Of a DNA stretch of 64,000 nt, positions 42,763 through 55,600 are shown in pieces (within the stretch, counting starts at the first letter, position 1; each line of letters opens with the position of its first letter). Source of the DNA: Papilionanthe hookeriana x Papilionanthe teres (lineage: Eukaryota > Streptophyta > Magnoliopsida > Asparagales > Orchidaceae); contig JAKZJZ010000071.1 in the NCBI GenBank assembly GCA_022702705.1, positions 1 through 64,000 of the forward strand, read 5' to 3'. Both the position numbers and the translations under genes were made by a program. The notes under the pieces are model-generated. The model was not told the DNA's origin. It made no database searches and saw only the letters and a program-made list of their open reading frames with translations.

Positions 42763-44383
42763 TCATCAAGTATTGCAATGGATTAAACTTCGAGATCAAG
42801 TTGACCTTATGAGAAAGCATGTAGTGCACGAGCTTTTGAGCGGCGAAGATCGGGGCCAAACAATGCTTTTCAATTGCGGGATACCTTACTTCCGTCGGAA
42901 GTAAACGACGGCTTAAGTAGTAAAGAGCATTTTCTTTACCCTCATCATTGACACAGGCTAACGGGGCTCCGAGAGAAGTCGTCTAAAGCCGCGGTGTAAA
43001 GTATCGGCGGTCTACACGAGGCCTGGGGCTGCTAAGACGGGAGGTGTCATTAAATATCGTTTAATGTCTTCGAAGGCCTTCGACATTTCTCTTCCCAAAT
43101 AAATTTGGCGTCCTTTTTAACTAGTGCCGAGAAAGGTGACACCTACCCGACGGGTTTGAGATAAAGCGTCGAAGATATGCCGACTTCCCTTGAAAAGATC
43201 GTAGTTGTTTTAAGGTTTTGGGAGGCGGCATTTCTAAGATGGCTTTAATCTTCTCCGGATCGATTTCAATTCCACGATGTCGGACAACGAATCCTAAGAA
43301 TTTCCCGGAGGTGACGCCGAAGGCGCATTTTAAGGGATTCATCTTAAGGTTAAATTGTCTTAATCGTTCGAAAACAATTCTCGAATCATACAGGTGGTTT
43401 TCCTTTACTTTGCTTTTGATGACGACATCGTCCACGTAGCACTCGACTTGATTGTGGATGAGATCATCAAAAATTCTTGTCATTGCTCTTTGGTAAGTTG
43501 CTCCTGCGTTCTTCGGTCCGAATGGCATCACCGTGTAGCAAAATACTCCGATCGGCGTTACGAATGCTGTAAGCTTTTCATCTTACGGAGCCATTTTTAT
43601 CCGGTTGTATCACGAAGATCCATCCATGAATGAGAATATTTCATGTGTCGAAGCAATATCGATCATCGGTTACGGAATCGGTAGAGGAATTCATCTTTTG
43701 GACATGCCTTGTTTAAATCTCCGAAGTCCACACAAATTCCGATCCGACCATTCTTCTTTACGGCGGCACTACGTTGGCTAGCCGAGTCGGGTATTGTTCT
43801 TCACGGACAAATTTAGCGTCTATTAGCTTTTTAACTTCGGCTATGACTTGTTGTTCGATTTCCGGACGCATTCTTACGGGACCTTGTACGACGGAGCAGT
43901 AGGATCCACTCCTAGCTTATGAGTGCAGACCTGCGGAGCTAATCCCGGCATTTCATCGTAGCTCCAAGCAAAACAGTCTTTAAATTCCATTAACAATTTG
44001 ATTATTTCTCCGGAGTCTTCTTTGTTGAGTAAGGAGCTAACAAAGGTAGGTCTAGGCTCTTCGCTAGTACCTAAGTTAACTTCCATTAACTCATCTATTG
44101 TGGATTTAATTTCTTCTTCGAATTCTGGTGGAGCGTCTCCAATTTGTAAATCTTCGAGTTCGTCGGTAGTTTCCATGCAGTTTTCATTGGATTTGCAAGT
44201 GACAACCAAGCAAAATTCAGTATCGTCAACTGACCTCTCTGTGCCGAATCCGAGTCCATACTTTGAATTGGGAGGACGGCCGGAGTTATTCCATAACTTT
44301 TCAAAATGTTGTGATTGGCCTTTTGTCCATTGTCGAGGTAAGAAACCACGTTGAATTAAATTTTGAACACGGGGAGAGTACCA
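42763..44383 (-). CDS. pol: Reverse transcriptase and start of RNase H 1, element B
   Basis: RT with MPFGPKNAGATYQRAMTRIF, YVDD at complement(43427-43438), LKCAFGVTSGKFLGFVV and IEIDPEKIKAILEMPPPK. RNase H 1 follows and is cut at 42763 by element A, in the codons after QYLM. Stops and shifts occur, e.g. at 43606 (TCTTCGTGATAC). Confidence 0.88.
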
Positions 44384-44503
44384 CTCGAAAAGGTAATTCC
44401 ATTAATTCGATGAAGTGACATCTTCGAATTGTACATTATTTTCGGTTTTGGAGGAAGAAGCACCACGGTAGAATTTGATCGGCTTTGCACCGTCACTACG
44501 TAC
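44384..44503 (-). other. Predicted phase-0 intron between protease and RT (B)
   Basis: Donor AAAGAG|GTACGTAG at 44503 and acceptor CCTTTTCGAG|TGG ending at 44384; 120 nt. It removes the stop at 44402-44404 and keeps the frame, as in A. Confidence 0.6.
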
Positions 44504-45169
44504 CTCTTTGACCTCCATACCCTCGATCTTATTAGAATGGATCGGAGTTAGGGTCATAGTATGTACGTAGTGGTTAATCTTCTCGTACATTGATTTGTAT
44601 TCTTCGTTCTTTTCATCTTCGAGAGAGATCTTGAATTGCGGCTTCTTCTGACTTATTGTCGCTGCTTCTTGTTTGATTTCTTTTTCCTCTTCAGAAGCTA
44701 TCTTCCCAATCAACATTGATGGTTGGTTTCTTACGTCGATTGTCCTAGTGTCTCTACCACGGCCTCGTCCCCGGCCTCGACCTCGGATGCGAGTTGTGGA
44801 GAAACCTTCACCATCTCGCCGGAAGGGAGTGGTGAGTGAGCTGTTGGACTAGAACTTCGGGTTCTTCGTTGTCTCGAACTTTCTTTGCTTCATTTGTTAC
44901 GGTATCTCCGGAGAAGATTGTTTTCTTTGGCGGTGCATAATAAGTTGCATCTTCATGGATTCCAATTTCATGTACGGAGAATGGTTGTAAGTCTCCTTTG
45001 ATGCCTTGTTCCCCTCCATCGTAATATTTGATGCATCGATGTAGAGATGATGGTACCATCCTGTTTTCATGTATCCATGGTCGGCCCGATAGAGCGTTGA
45101 ACGACGTTTCGAATCGATTATATGAAATTTTGCGATTGTCTTTGCTAAATCACCGGTCTTCATCGGTAG
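44504..45169 (-). CDS. pol: Post-protease RG-rich region of element B
   Basis: Homologue of 26642-27310 of A. Contains the RG run near 44755-44790 and EEEKEIKQEAATISQKK. The frame 44716 to 44504 is 71 whole codons up to the predicted splice donor. Confidence 0.62.
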
Positions 45170-46086
45170 CGTTATTGACCCGAGGGCTCTTTCTCCTTTA
45201 CGGTTGAATCCTCTTAATAACATTTTGTCGGCCTCGAGCTCGCGAGCATCGATTTCTAAGTATGCTTAGTGTTCGAAGACTCATTATATTGATTGATGCT
45301 CCTGGATCCACCAATACTGCGGAGAGCGTAAACTTCCCGATTGTAAGCTGAAATGTACAACGGTCGGTTGTGATCTGTCGTCCCAGTAGTAGGTCATTGT
45401 CCAGTGAAGGTGACACCTCGTTGTTCCTTTAACGAGCAAACCTCATCTAAGGAATCTTCGGCCATTTGAGCTAAGCAAATTTCCGGATCAAGTAAGGCCT
45501 TGATCAGAGCTTCTCTCATCTCCTTTGATAAGATGAGAGCATCGTAGATGCTCAGTTTGGCCGGTAGTTTCCTAAGATGGGCTAGCACGTTGTAGTCCAC
45601 TTTGTTTCCATGCGTCTCAGCTTCTTCTCGAATGGGTATGTTTTCTGCTGGGGTTGGTTCTTCTTGAACAACCACCTGCTTTCCTTTGTCTTTTGGACCC
45701 ATTCTTGGAGGTAGAACTTTTCCACTTCTTAGGTTGACTTCTGTAATTTCTTCTGAATCTAGTGTTGAGTTTGTCGGTGTTTCCTCCGAATCGGAATGAC
45801 TGGCTCTTACGGATTATCTTCAAAATGCGAAGGCTCTAACTCTATCGTAACTGGAGCTCCTCGAAACTCACAGATAGATCCGTTGCTTGTTGAGCTCTCG
45901 TAGCCTCCTTGATGGATGCCTTCTTCGTCATTGTGATCGTCGAGATCATGTATGATTTGAGAATTGTTGTTGGTATCGAAATCGACGCCCGGATTGTCGC
46001 TAGTTACGTAATCGTTAGAAACAGTCAAAACGTAGCCAACGCCATCACCCTTATCATTATATGATCCCACCGAAGTGAGCGGATAA
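45170..46086 (-). CDS. pol: Linker and protease of element B
   Basis: Acidic linker (VDFDTNNNSQIIHDLDDHND), KLPAKLSIYDALILSKEMRE, then protease with LVDPGASINIMSLRTL (about 45278-45330). The active-site Pro codon is CCA, against CCG in A. Broken by frame shifts. Confidence 0.78.
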
Positions 46087-47808
46087 TCATACAAAATCGA
46101 GAGGTTCGAGGGATTTCTCCCCCGAATCGGAAACAACTATCCTAGGATAAGCGGCCCCTAGTCTAGCCTTAGGAATCTCGGTCCCCTCTTCTTCGTCGAT
46201 TTTCTTCTTCTCTTCGATTTTCTTCTGTCGAGGTGGTTCCTCCATCGCAAGTGATAGTACCGGCTTAACGGGTCTCGAACTACGAATTGAAGCTCGCACC
46301 GAAGCGGTTCGGATGTTGTCTAAAATCTTCTTCGAAGATCTCGTCCGAGGCGGTAGTCCATCCATCGTCGGTTGCATAGGGATCTATCGGAATGACGGGA
46401 TCGGTTGAGATAACATTGACGGAACCTCCTTTACGGGGTTCCTTCATGTACTCCTTCGGGATTGTTATATTTCCTTTCCGAAGGTTGTCGTTGAGCCAAC
46501 TTTTGAAGGTAATGCGATCTTCTATCTTGTGCCCGAGCATCCGATGGTAGGGGCGAAAGTTGGGATCACCTTTCTTGTTGACTTCCTCTGGTCTTTTGGG
46601 CTCTGCGATTTGGAAATCCGGAGTTTTCATTAAGCTACGGAACATCTTTGGTGCTTGCTTCATTTTTGAACGGATATTCTGCTGCTCGAAGCTCCCTCGA
46701 TGTACGTTGCGGACGAGACGGTTGTTCATACTTGCGGAGACGATCGATAGTTGGACCGGGGTTCTTGGTAATTTTGTTGTGGTTCTTTGCGGCCGTTACG
46801 GTGGTATTTGCATCGGTTGTTTGCCTTTGTCAGCTGCTGCAACGACCCCGGATTTCTTTTCGAAAGTCTTCACCGGCTTCGCTTGTCCGTCTTGTCGGCG
46901 AAACTTAATTGCTTCGCCTCTTCTTGCAAGCTTCCGGCCTTGCTTAACAACTTCTCAAAAGTCTTAATAGTGAATCCCTTGAGGAGAAGTGCTTATCGGG
47001 CCGTGAATGCTTTTAAGCGAGATGCCGATCGCATGTTGTTCTTGCGGTTGTGGTTCACACTTCATGCTTAAGTTTCTCCATCGAAGTATGTAATCCACCA
47101 AAGTTTCATTCGGCCTTTGTTTCTCTACCACTAAATCACCTATAGTGATGTGGTGCTTGAGCTCCGACAAATCGCTTAATGAAGAGGCTCTCTAGCTGCG
47201 AGAATGTCTTTACGGATCCGTTGGGTAATTCGCATACCGGTCGAAGGCGATTCACGACGAGTCGCTAACGAGCTGTCGGAAGAGTAGCGCATCGCTCCCG
47301 CCGGCATTGCAACAAGCGGCACGAAAGTGTGCAACATGCTTGTCGGGGGTTCCCGGTTCCGTCGAAGGTCTTAAACGAGAGGTGGTACGAAGCCCTTCGG
47401 GTATTGGACGGCGTCGAATTCTTCGGGTAAGGTCTGCCCGTCCGAATAGATGTCCCGTTCTTCGATTGTGCTAGGGCTTCTCGCATCTGCTGTTCTACCA
47501 AGTTCTTGATATCCTTTTCGGGGATCATACTTTGTGTTGTATCCTTTTTCGAGCTGGTCATCCCAGTTGACGGATGTAATCTCCTTTCCTCCGTCTACGA
47601 TGTGAATGACTTCTGGGGGTGTCTCTCTATGTGGTTGTACTTGACTTTGGAGAGTGGCTAGAGCTACGGCCATCTCTTCCATCCTCTTCGCCATTTGAGC
47701 GATCGTGTCGTCCTTTTCCTGAAGCTGTCTCTTCATCAGTTCTGGCTCCTCTCTTTCTGCAGCTGCAGGAGCACCTTGAGAAGCTGATGAAGCTCGTGTC
47801 TCAACCAT
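46087..47808 (-). CDS. gag: gag of element B
   Basis: Start MVETRASSASQG at 47808. Coiled coil (MKRQLQEKDDTIAQMAKRMEEM), capsid region with FKTFDGTGN, in shifted frame TFSQLESLFIKRF, HHITIGDLVVEKQRPNETLV, and the zinc-knuckle region with HRMLGHKIED. In B the two Cys of the knuckle are written as Arg (NFRPYHRML and EDRITF), where A has Cys at both. Frame shifts differ in place from those of A, which argues that both descend from an intact parent. Confidence 0.82.
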
Positions 47809-47814
47809 GTTGAT

Positions 47815-49159
47815 TTATGCATATTCGTTGTCCATGAATTCCGATGAGTCGATCTCATCTCCGAACTTTTCTTCTCTTTCTTTTGCCAACCGTCGGATGT
47901 CGGTTCTCGACTTTTCCATGGCATCTTCTAGCGGAGCTTTACGTGTATCTTTGTGGTTGTCATGCGATGGTTGCCGGGTCCTTTTTCACGAGTCCCCTTC
48001 ATCGCGGTAGCACTTTCTTCGGATTCCGGCCTCTGGCGAGACTTTCTCTCTCGAGGCTGCTTGTTTCGATCTCAGTCGCCCGTAGTGGGACGCCGCACCA
48101 TCCTTCTAGCGGCGAAGGTGCTATGACCGGATGGTGCATCGGCCGAATGCTTGGAAGGTGGTATCCTCCCTAGTCCGTAACCACGATACTACGACGGGCG
48201 GGCTAGCCTTCATTCTCTTGCTTGGCTTTTCTATCATGACGGCGGGTTCTACTCGGGGCCCAAGACGGGATTTGGCGGCACCCGTCCTATCCTTCGTAGA
48301 ATTTCCGACACGGGGCGGTTTTCCTTCCTTGCTAGCTTTTCTACCAAAGTTTGCGGTCGAGCAAACGGCGTAGTTCTGGTTCTTTTCTTGCGGCTATCGT
48401 TGTAGTATGCGGTACGTGGTAATGTGGCGACAATCTTTCGAACATTCTCTTCATCCTCTGCGGCGGAGAGGGGATGGAACACGCTTCCTCCCAAAAGTGG
48501 TATGTAGTCGAGGCGGTGGTGTATATTCGGACGGTGTATATTACGCTCGGAATTTCCTCCAGGAAAGCAATCTCGGCGGCTACGGCTTCCACGGCGATCC
48601 TTCATTTCTATTTCTTCTTTGGGTCTTTGTCGGCGAAGGAATCTTCGAAGCTGGACCCGATTTCGAAGACGAAGGTCTTACGGGAAGATCCGTACCCTCC
48701 ACGGTAACGGGTTTATCATAGTTACGGATTCCTTTCCCCTTTGATTTGGCGAAGTCGGGGTAGGTGCGGAAACAACTAGACCGGTGGGGGTAGTGAGAAC
48801 GGTCCTCCTGCGGACGGCGGTACTCCTCCTAGTCGGGACCCTTTGCGGGGAGGAAACTCTTGGGTCGACCTAAGGTTGAACTCGAGCGGTGGTTCCTCGG
48901 CTTCGGATACCTTGTTTGTCGGTGCGAAGAGGGAGACGTCGGTGACCTTGACGTTCGTGTTTTCGAACCCCTGTCCGAATCGGATGACCCCATTGTCGGG
49001 CGGTTCATCCTTATAGACGGCGAAGTCCGATCCGTTGGTGAAGGAGAAAATCGGTTTCGGGGCTTCCATTTCTGCGAGGTAGATTACGGTTGTCGGTCTC
49101 GAGTTATGCTTCTTTTCTTCAGGACGAAAAGAAAGGAATTGAAAAGAGTCCGAACTCAT
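47815..49159 (-). CDS. ORF1 of element B
   Basis: Homologue of ORF1 of A. The start at 49159 (MSSDSFQFLSFRPEEKK) runs through an intact CTCGCAGAAATGG to the internal MEAPKP at 49069, showing that the upstream ATG is in frame. Several frame shifts follow. It ends TAA at complement(47815-47817), two codons before and in the same frame as the gag ATG at 47808. Function unknown. Confidence 0.7.
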
Positions 49160-49636
49160 TCTTTGTTCATGTATTTATAAAAAGAATCATTTGTTAAAAG
49201 AATCATTTATTAGAGGGTTTGTTTATTTAGAACGGAACGTTCAAAGGTGTAGAGAAGGTAAGGAATCCGATTCAGAGTTGGAAAGGAAAAGAAAGTCTTA
49301 AGCAAGACTTCTCGACTCGAAGGATCATTCCTAAACTAACACCTATTGGGGGTCCACCCCACCTCGAAATGAGGTAAAAGGATCTCGGAACCTCTCTGTT
49401 TAGGGGTGTCTAAACGGTGGCTCCTAAATCCGAGAGAATGTTGGCTATACTTGTTCAAGATAGAAATGAACATAGTATTCCAACGGAAAGAGGGGTAGTT
49501 TGATCCATTAGGGACATGGATACACTACCGATTTTTGAAAGCGGAATTATTTGATTATAATGGAGAGAGGAATCTTCCCAGTCATGGAAATCTGTCGGCT
49601 TATTTTAGGTCGTGTTTATTTTGAAAGTCGCTGAAT
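49160..49636 (-). other. Leader of element B with two degenerate PBS-like sites
   Basis: Begins right after the LTR end of B. On the minus strand it reads ATTCAGCGACTTTC at the first PBS position; the second GCCGACA (49593-49599) is followed by GATTTCCATGACTGGG. Neither is a good PBS as written. It keeps the leader hairpins and the 17-nt PPT-complementary segment (about 49345-49362). Confidence 0.55.
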
Positions 49637-52600
49637 TGTCGGCGAATTTTTAATTTAATTAAAATAAATAATTTGAAAAGTAGTATTTGATTTTGAAAAT
49701 AATTTTAAATTTGAAGGTTTTAAGATATGAGATTAAACCGATCTCACATCCCAAATAGTTTATATAAACGAGCATCGCACCACAAACCGTGTACACTATC
49801 CCTAAGGATAGACACACTGCTTGATGGTGGGGCTTGATTAAATAAACTAGAAGATTAGTGACATCCGTTTGGTCCGCGAACCAATTTTATAAGCCGACAA
49901 GTTTCCCTGCTTAATATGAAAACATTAAACGGGGTTTATATTACACAGGTTCTTTAAAATTCCCTATAAGGGCAAGCCCACTATAGTTAATTACATCTTA
50001 AGTGACGGGAATCACCTAAGAAAACTCTCGATAATAATCAATGATTCTGCTCTCAAGAATTTGAAAGTTTAAGGTTTTCGAAGATTGAATTTTGGAGTTT
50101 CGATAGGGAATGGATCAAATTTTGGAACATTTTGTTTTGTGAATCCAAAGGAAGAAAGGTAGGAGAAATCACCGATTCGAAGTGAACTTCGATAATTTCC
50201 CGACTATCCTATCGTTTGGCTTGAATTTAGGAAAGTCCTAATGTTTATTTAGATATTTCGATCTTGTCGATTTTAATTAATTAGGGCTTATATTTGTATG
50301 ATAAAATCAAACAAATAGCTAGAAAATGTGAGGGTTTATTGTCGTATCGGACGACTACCTCGGAATCTAAGACCAGGTTAGGGCTTAATTTGCAATGCAA
50401 ATGCCTAACGAAGAGTTGAGGATTTATGTTGCACTAGGCGAAGCTACCTCGAAATCCTATGGCTTTGTTGTTTTAATTCTAAGAAGAGTTTCTGCTGAAG
50501 TAGACTCGAGTTTCTGCGATGACGATGGTCGTCTTGCCCACCATGCTCCGAGCTCCTTGTTGTTGCGAGAGGTTTAGTTTTAGAAATCATAAATCGGGGG
50601 ATGAGAAAAGTGTTTTGGTTTAGAGAGAGTCTTAATTTCCAAGTGTTTTTGTATTTTGATTAAAACAAATCTTAAAGTTGATTATAACGACACCGGTTAA
50701 GATCCCACGGTTCCATCCTTCCGGCATCATTATTTTTATCGGATTCACTTAGTCCGGATGAATTTGCTAAACTCAGCTGAATGAGTTCCACACTTTCATT
50801 TAGACCGTGGGAAATCCCGTTAGCAACACGTAGGTTACATCATCCGAGGTATTCCCGATCATCCAACGGGACGTTTTAATTTAGTTGCAATTGTAGTTTT
50901 GTGTTACGTTTGTGATTAAATTTTGAGTTGTTTTATATTTTGAAATGTTGTGGCGGTGAATTTTATCTTGCAATGACTTTTAATTTAGTTTTGGTTTCAG
51001 TTTTAGGGAGCTATCCTAAAGGTGTGAGTTTTCATGCAACAGTTGTTTTATCATGCGAAAAAATAAACGCAATTGCAATAAAGTAAATTGCAATAATGTA
51101 AATTGCAAGAAAGTAAATTGCAATAAAATAAAAGCGTACTGGAGGGTCTTCCCGTCATCCCAAGTTGCACTTAAAACACAATTAGAATATTTAAGCAAGT
51201 TCCTAGGTAAAGCTAAGGGAAAGGTTATGGTTTTCTACCAAATTCTAATCCTATGGCTAGTCATCTCCTATGACGTCTAGGTTCTTTGTGTTTTGGTTTA
51301 AGGACGATTTTCTTCATCAAAGAACAATTAAGTTCGATTGTTCTTATAAATATCCTATCATATTGAGGAAGTGCTTAAGAAGAATCTTAAACATCTTTTC
51401 AATATTTCTAGGATTGTTTTAAGTTCAAATGAATTTAATTATATAAATGAATTCGATCGTCCGAGGATTTCAAGTTTTGTTAACTTGCTCGGTGAACTAG
51501 GACATTTGAATATCCTATGAGTGAAGTGACACTTCATTTAATGTTTTATTTAGGAGTTATAATAACTAAAGCTTTCGAGGGTAAGTTAGTATTGAAATGA
51601 TTTGGTTTAAGTTAAAGAGTTTAAATTTGGAATAGTGTTGAGTTGTTTTATATTTAATTTCTTTTATGTCTTAGGTGATGTTATATTTAATTTAACTTAA
51701 TTTAATTGAGTTTTAATTTAGTTTAACATAGTTCAATTTAATTTGACTTGGTGTTTAATTAATTTGATTTGATTTAACTTTAATTTAATTATTTAATTTA
51801 ATTTAATTTAATTTTAATTATTTAATTTAATTTAATTTAATTGTTTAATTTAATTTAATTTAATTTTAATTTAATTTAATTTAATTGTTTGATTTAATTT
51901 AATTTAATTTTAATTAATTTAATTTAATTGTTTAATTATTTAATTTAATTTAATTATTTAATTTAATTTAATTTTAATTAATTTAATTTAATTGTTTAAT
52001 TTAATTTAATTTAATTATTAAATTTAATTTAATTTAATTTTTAAATTTAATCTTAATTTAATTTATCTTTAATTTACTTTATTTTTAATTTTAATTGAAA
52101 TTAAGTCTTTTAATATTTTAAATTTGAGTTATCATTTTAATTAAAAATTGAGTATTAGTTGATATAATTAATTTAGGGATTTTTTAAATTAAAGAATAAA
52201 TCTCTTCCTAATAAAGATCCCTTATTTTAATAATTCGATTTTATTATTCTTCCAAATTTAATCTATTATTTAATTAAAGTTTAATCATTTTAAAATTATT
52301 TAATGGGTTTCTACCCTTTAATTATTTAAATTTCAATCATCCAAATCAGATTAGGATCAAATATTTTACTTGTTGATTTTTTATTAAACCTAAAGTTTTA
52401 ATTAAGGATTAAAGATTTTAATTACCATTTTACCCTTTAAGCTTAATAATTTCATAACTCACTAAATTGAACTCAAATGAACTTGAAATTTTTATGTGAC
52501 TTTACTCATATGTCAATAAAGACATGAGAGGAGAAAATGTGATTTTTCTGTATTTAATTTATTTATATAATTATTTTTGGTGGAAAATAGAGATTTTCAA

Positions 52601-55600
52601 GGAAAATTTGATAACATGACCAAGGGAAAAGTTTCTGTCCTTAAGAAAATTAGGGGACATTCCTAATGACCAGAGAAGCACTTGGACCAATTTTGGTGAT
52701 TTTTTGAATTATATTATTTTTATTATAATTATTTTGAGTTTTGGAGTGTTAATTAATTTAAAAATAAGATAAATGTTGAAAAATGGATTTTATATTTTTC
52801 AAAAATCTCTCTGATATCAAGGAAACCAGAGAATCAAATTTTGCAATTTTCTGATTTTTCTATGATTTATAATAATTATTTTAGTGAAAATGCTAGAAAA
52901 TACATTTTTTTAATTTTAAAATTACCCTAGGGCTTTAAAATTCAATATCTCACTAAATAGACCTAGGAAAAATGTGGGATTTGTTCCTAAGTGATTAAAA
53001 TTCAAAATGTGACATTTTGGTGAATTTTATTATTTTTGTGATTTTTATTATTTTTTAATTATTAAAAATATTAAAATATTATTAAAAATCAACTTTTTTA
53101 GAAAATTGAAATTTTAATTTTCTTGGGTTCCCCTGATATCAGAGAGGCTCCAAAACCAATTTGGTGAATTTTTAAAAAGTATTTTAAAAGTTATGAATTT
53201 TTAAAGTTTAAAATGGCTAAGTGACTTAATCAACCCAATTAGTGGGGCTAACCAAGTCCAATTGACTTCAAATTTTTATGGTGGATTCCTCTGATCCTAA
53301 AGGTCAGTGGAGAATTGATTTCAAGTCAATTTGATACCTGGTTAACTCTAATTAATTAAAGACCTATTTTGGGTGTTTAAGCCGATTAGGGTTAATTCGA
53401 GTGAATTAACTCAAGTCCTATTTTTCCTAGAGTTCTCTGGTCATAAGGAACATCACCAAATATTTCTAGAATTTATTTCACAACATGCTAATTTTTGGAA
53501 TTAAAATACTCAAAACAGCAACATGCATTTGAAAAATAAATAACTTTTCACAGAGATGGCCTCGACCTTGGAAAATTCAGGGAATGTTCCCAAGTTCAGA
53601 GGCTTCAAAAGCCACTATGGTCTCATGCCATGGTGAATTGTATACATGCATGGAGAATTAAATGTATGCAGAGAGTAAATAAATCATAAAAAATAAAATA
53701 CTTAATTAAATTAAATGATTTCTTTTCCACATTATTCTCCTCTGTTCACTGAGCAAGAGGGTATTTTTATTTTATTTTTGTGATTTTTCTACACGAAGAT
53801 ATGAATTTTTGAAGTTTAGGGAATTAAATAAATAGAAAAATACCCTAATTTTCTATTTATCCACGCGGCGCCGCGTCGACCTCGGCGGCTCCGAACGCGC
53901 GCGTGTCGCGCTCCCATTCGACGCCGCCATCCGAGTCGGCAGCCCGGGCCCCGCGGTTCTCGTACCGTCTCCTGGTCCGACGCGATCACGGCCGTCCGTG
54001 CGCGCGTGTATCGAATGGACGGCATCCGTTCATCGTCCCCGAGTGTTCTCGCCGAGAGCGCGTCCACACTAAATCCACAAGATCTCACTCGATTCTCGAT
54101 GGATTTTCATGTTCTTATGCTCACATGGATTCGTCTTGAAGAGACGAACACATCTATACGGCTAACATGCATTGAAACTAAGGCATTTGAAATGGAGAAT
54201 CTCCGGAAGCTCGGGATGAATAGTTAACTCATACCTTAGCTCGGAGAAGTGTGGCTTCGATCGAGAGTTGTTGCACCTTCGATTGGGTCCCAGCAAGCTC
54301 CGGATGAAGTCTCTCGGTGCAGTGAATTGCTAGCTATGAAAGTGACCACAGCCGATCACAAAGCTTGGAGGGCTGGAGCAAGCTGGGTGGCTCGGAGATG
54401 GGGCTTTCGGTGGGAAACTTCTCCTCTTGGTCCGGTGAAGGTGTAGGACCGATCGATTTGAGGATTGGCTCACCGTGGCAAAGTGTCCTGGTTTTGGGTG
54501 GAATTTCGGTTGAGAATTGGGCTACGTTGGTGGGGATTAGGGCGAATTGACACTGGGGATCAAGCTGCTCTCGGGATGGTGAAGGGTTTGAAACAATTTT
54601 GGCGAGTTTCGGCAAGGTTTGTGCTTGGCTCCCTTCATGGCCGAGAGGGGTGGAGTTTAAATAGAGATGGGTGGAGGCCTCCCGAGAGAGTTAGGGCTTG
54701 GGATCGAGTGCTGCTGGTGAGGAGAAGATCGGCCATGGTGACCAGCTAGGGATGGGGCGGCTCGGCGAGTGAGAATTTCAATGTTGGCTCACATGTGAGC
54801 TCTCGGCCATGGTGTTTTCCGGCGGCACGGTGGCCGGCCGGCCGAGCATGGGTCACCCTCGAGGTCGGGTGGGTCGGGGCTGGAGGTTTGTGCAGATCAA
54901 TTGGCCATGGACATGTGTAAAGGCTTTGATCCAAAGTGGAATGGGGCATGGCTAGATTTGGACCTAAATGGGTCAACCCACCCATTTGGGCTAGGTGCAC
55001 CACCCAAGGCCTGGTTTAGGCTGAGGAGAAAGTGATTTGGATCGGCTTGATTAGTGGAGTCAAGTCACGATCCAAGTACGATTAGGCTTAAGCATGGTTT
55101 AGTGGAATCATGTAAGTGGTTAACCACCTTTAGGAGTTAAGGAAAGAGCCTCCTCCTTTTGCCCAAAATGGCATGGTGACATGTAAAGAGGCTCTCATGG
55201 CTTGCATATGGCTTATGCATGGCTCCATGGCTCCATTTGGCTTGGGAAAAGTAAAGTCGATTTCATGGAAATGGATTTAAGGAAAATTTTGGTATTTAGG
55301 GGTGATTTGGCATGAGGCTTGATTTGGAATTATTTGATGATGAATTTAGGACTTAGGGATGATTTTAATTGAAAGTATGATGAGGGGAAATGTCATATGG
55401 GCCTTGGAAGAATTTTGGGCTTTTTTGAAAGGGTTTTAGATGGGCTTTTAAGATGGATTAGGAAAGTGGGCTCTTGAATTTTAAAATGGATTTTGGGATG
55501 AAATTTTGTAAAGAGGTTGGGCCAAATAATTATTGGGTTTAGCTCATGGATGTGTCATGAGTGACTTGAAGCAAATTTGGGGTAGTTTGGACTTGAATTG

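Noticed and set aside
49593..49599. 49593 as the end of the 5' LTR of B, by analogy to A
   Set aside because: The 3' LTR of B meets element C at 1454, which corresponds to 49637; this gives equal LTR lengths (7,396 and 7,392 bp) and a near-perfect target duplication.
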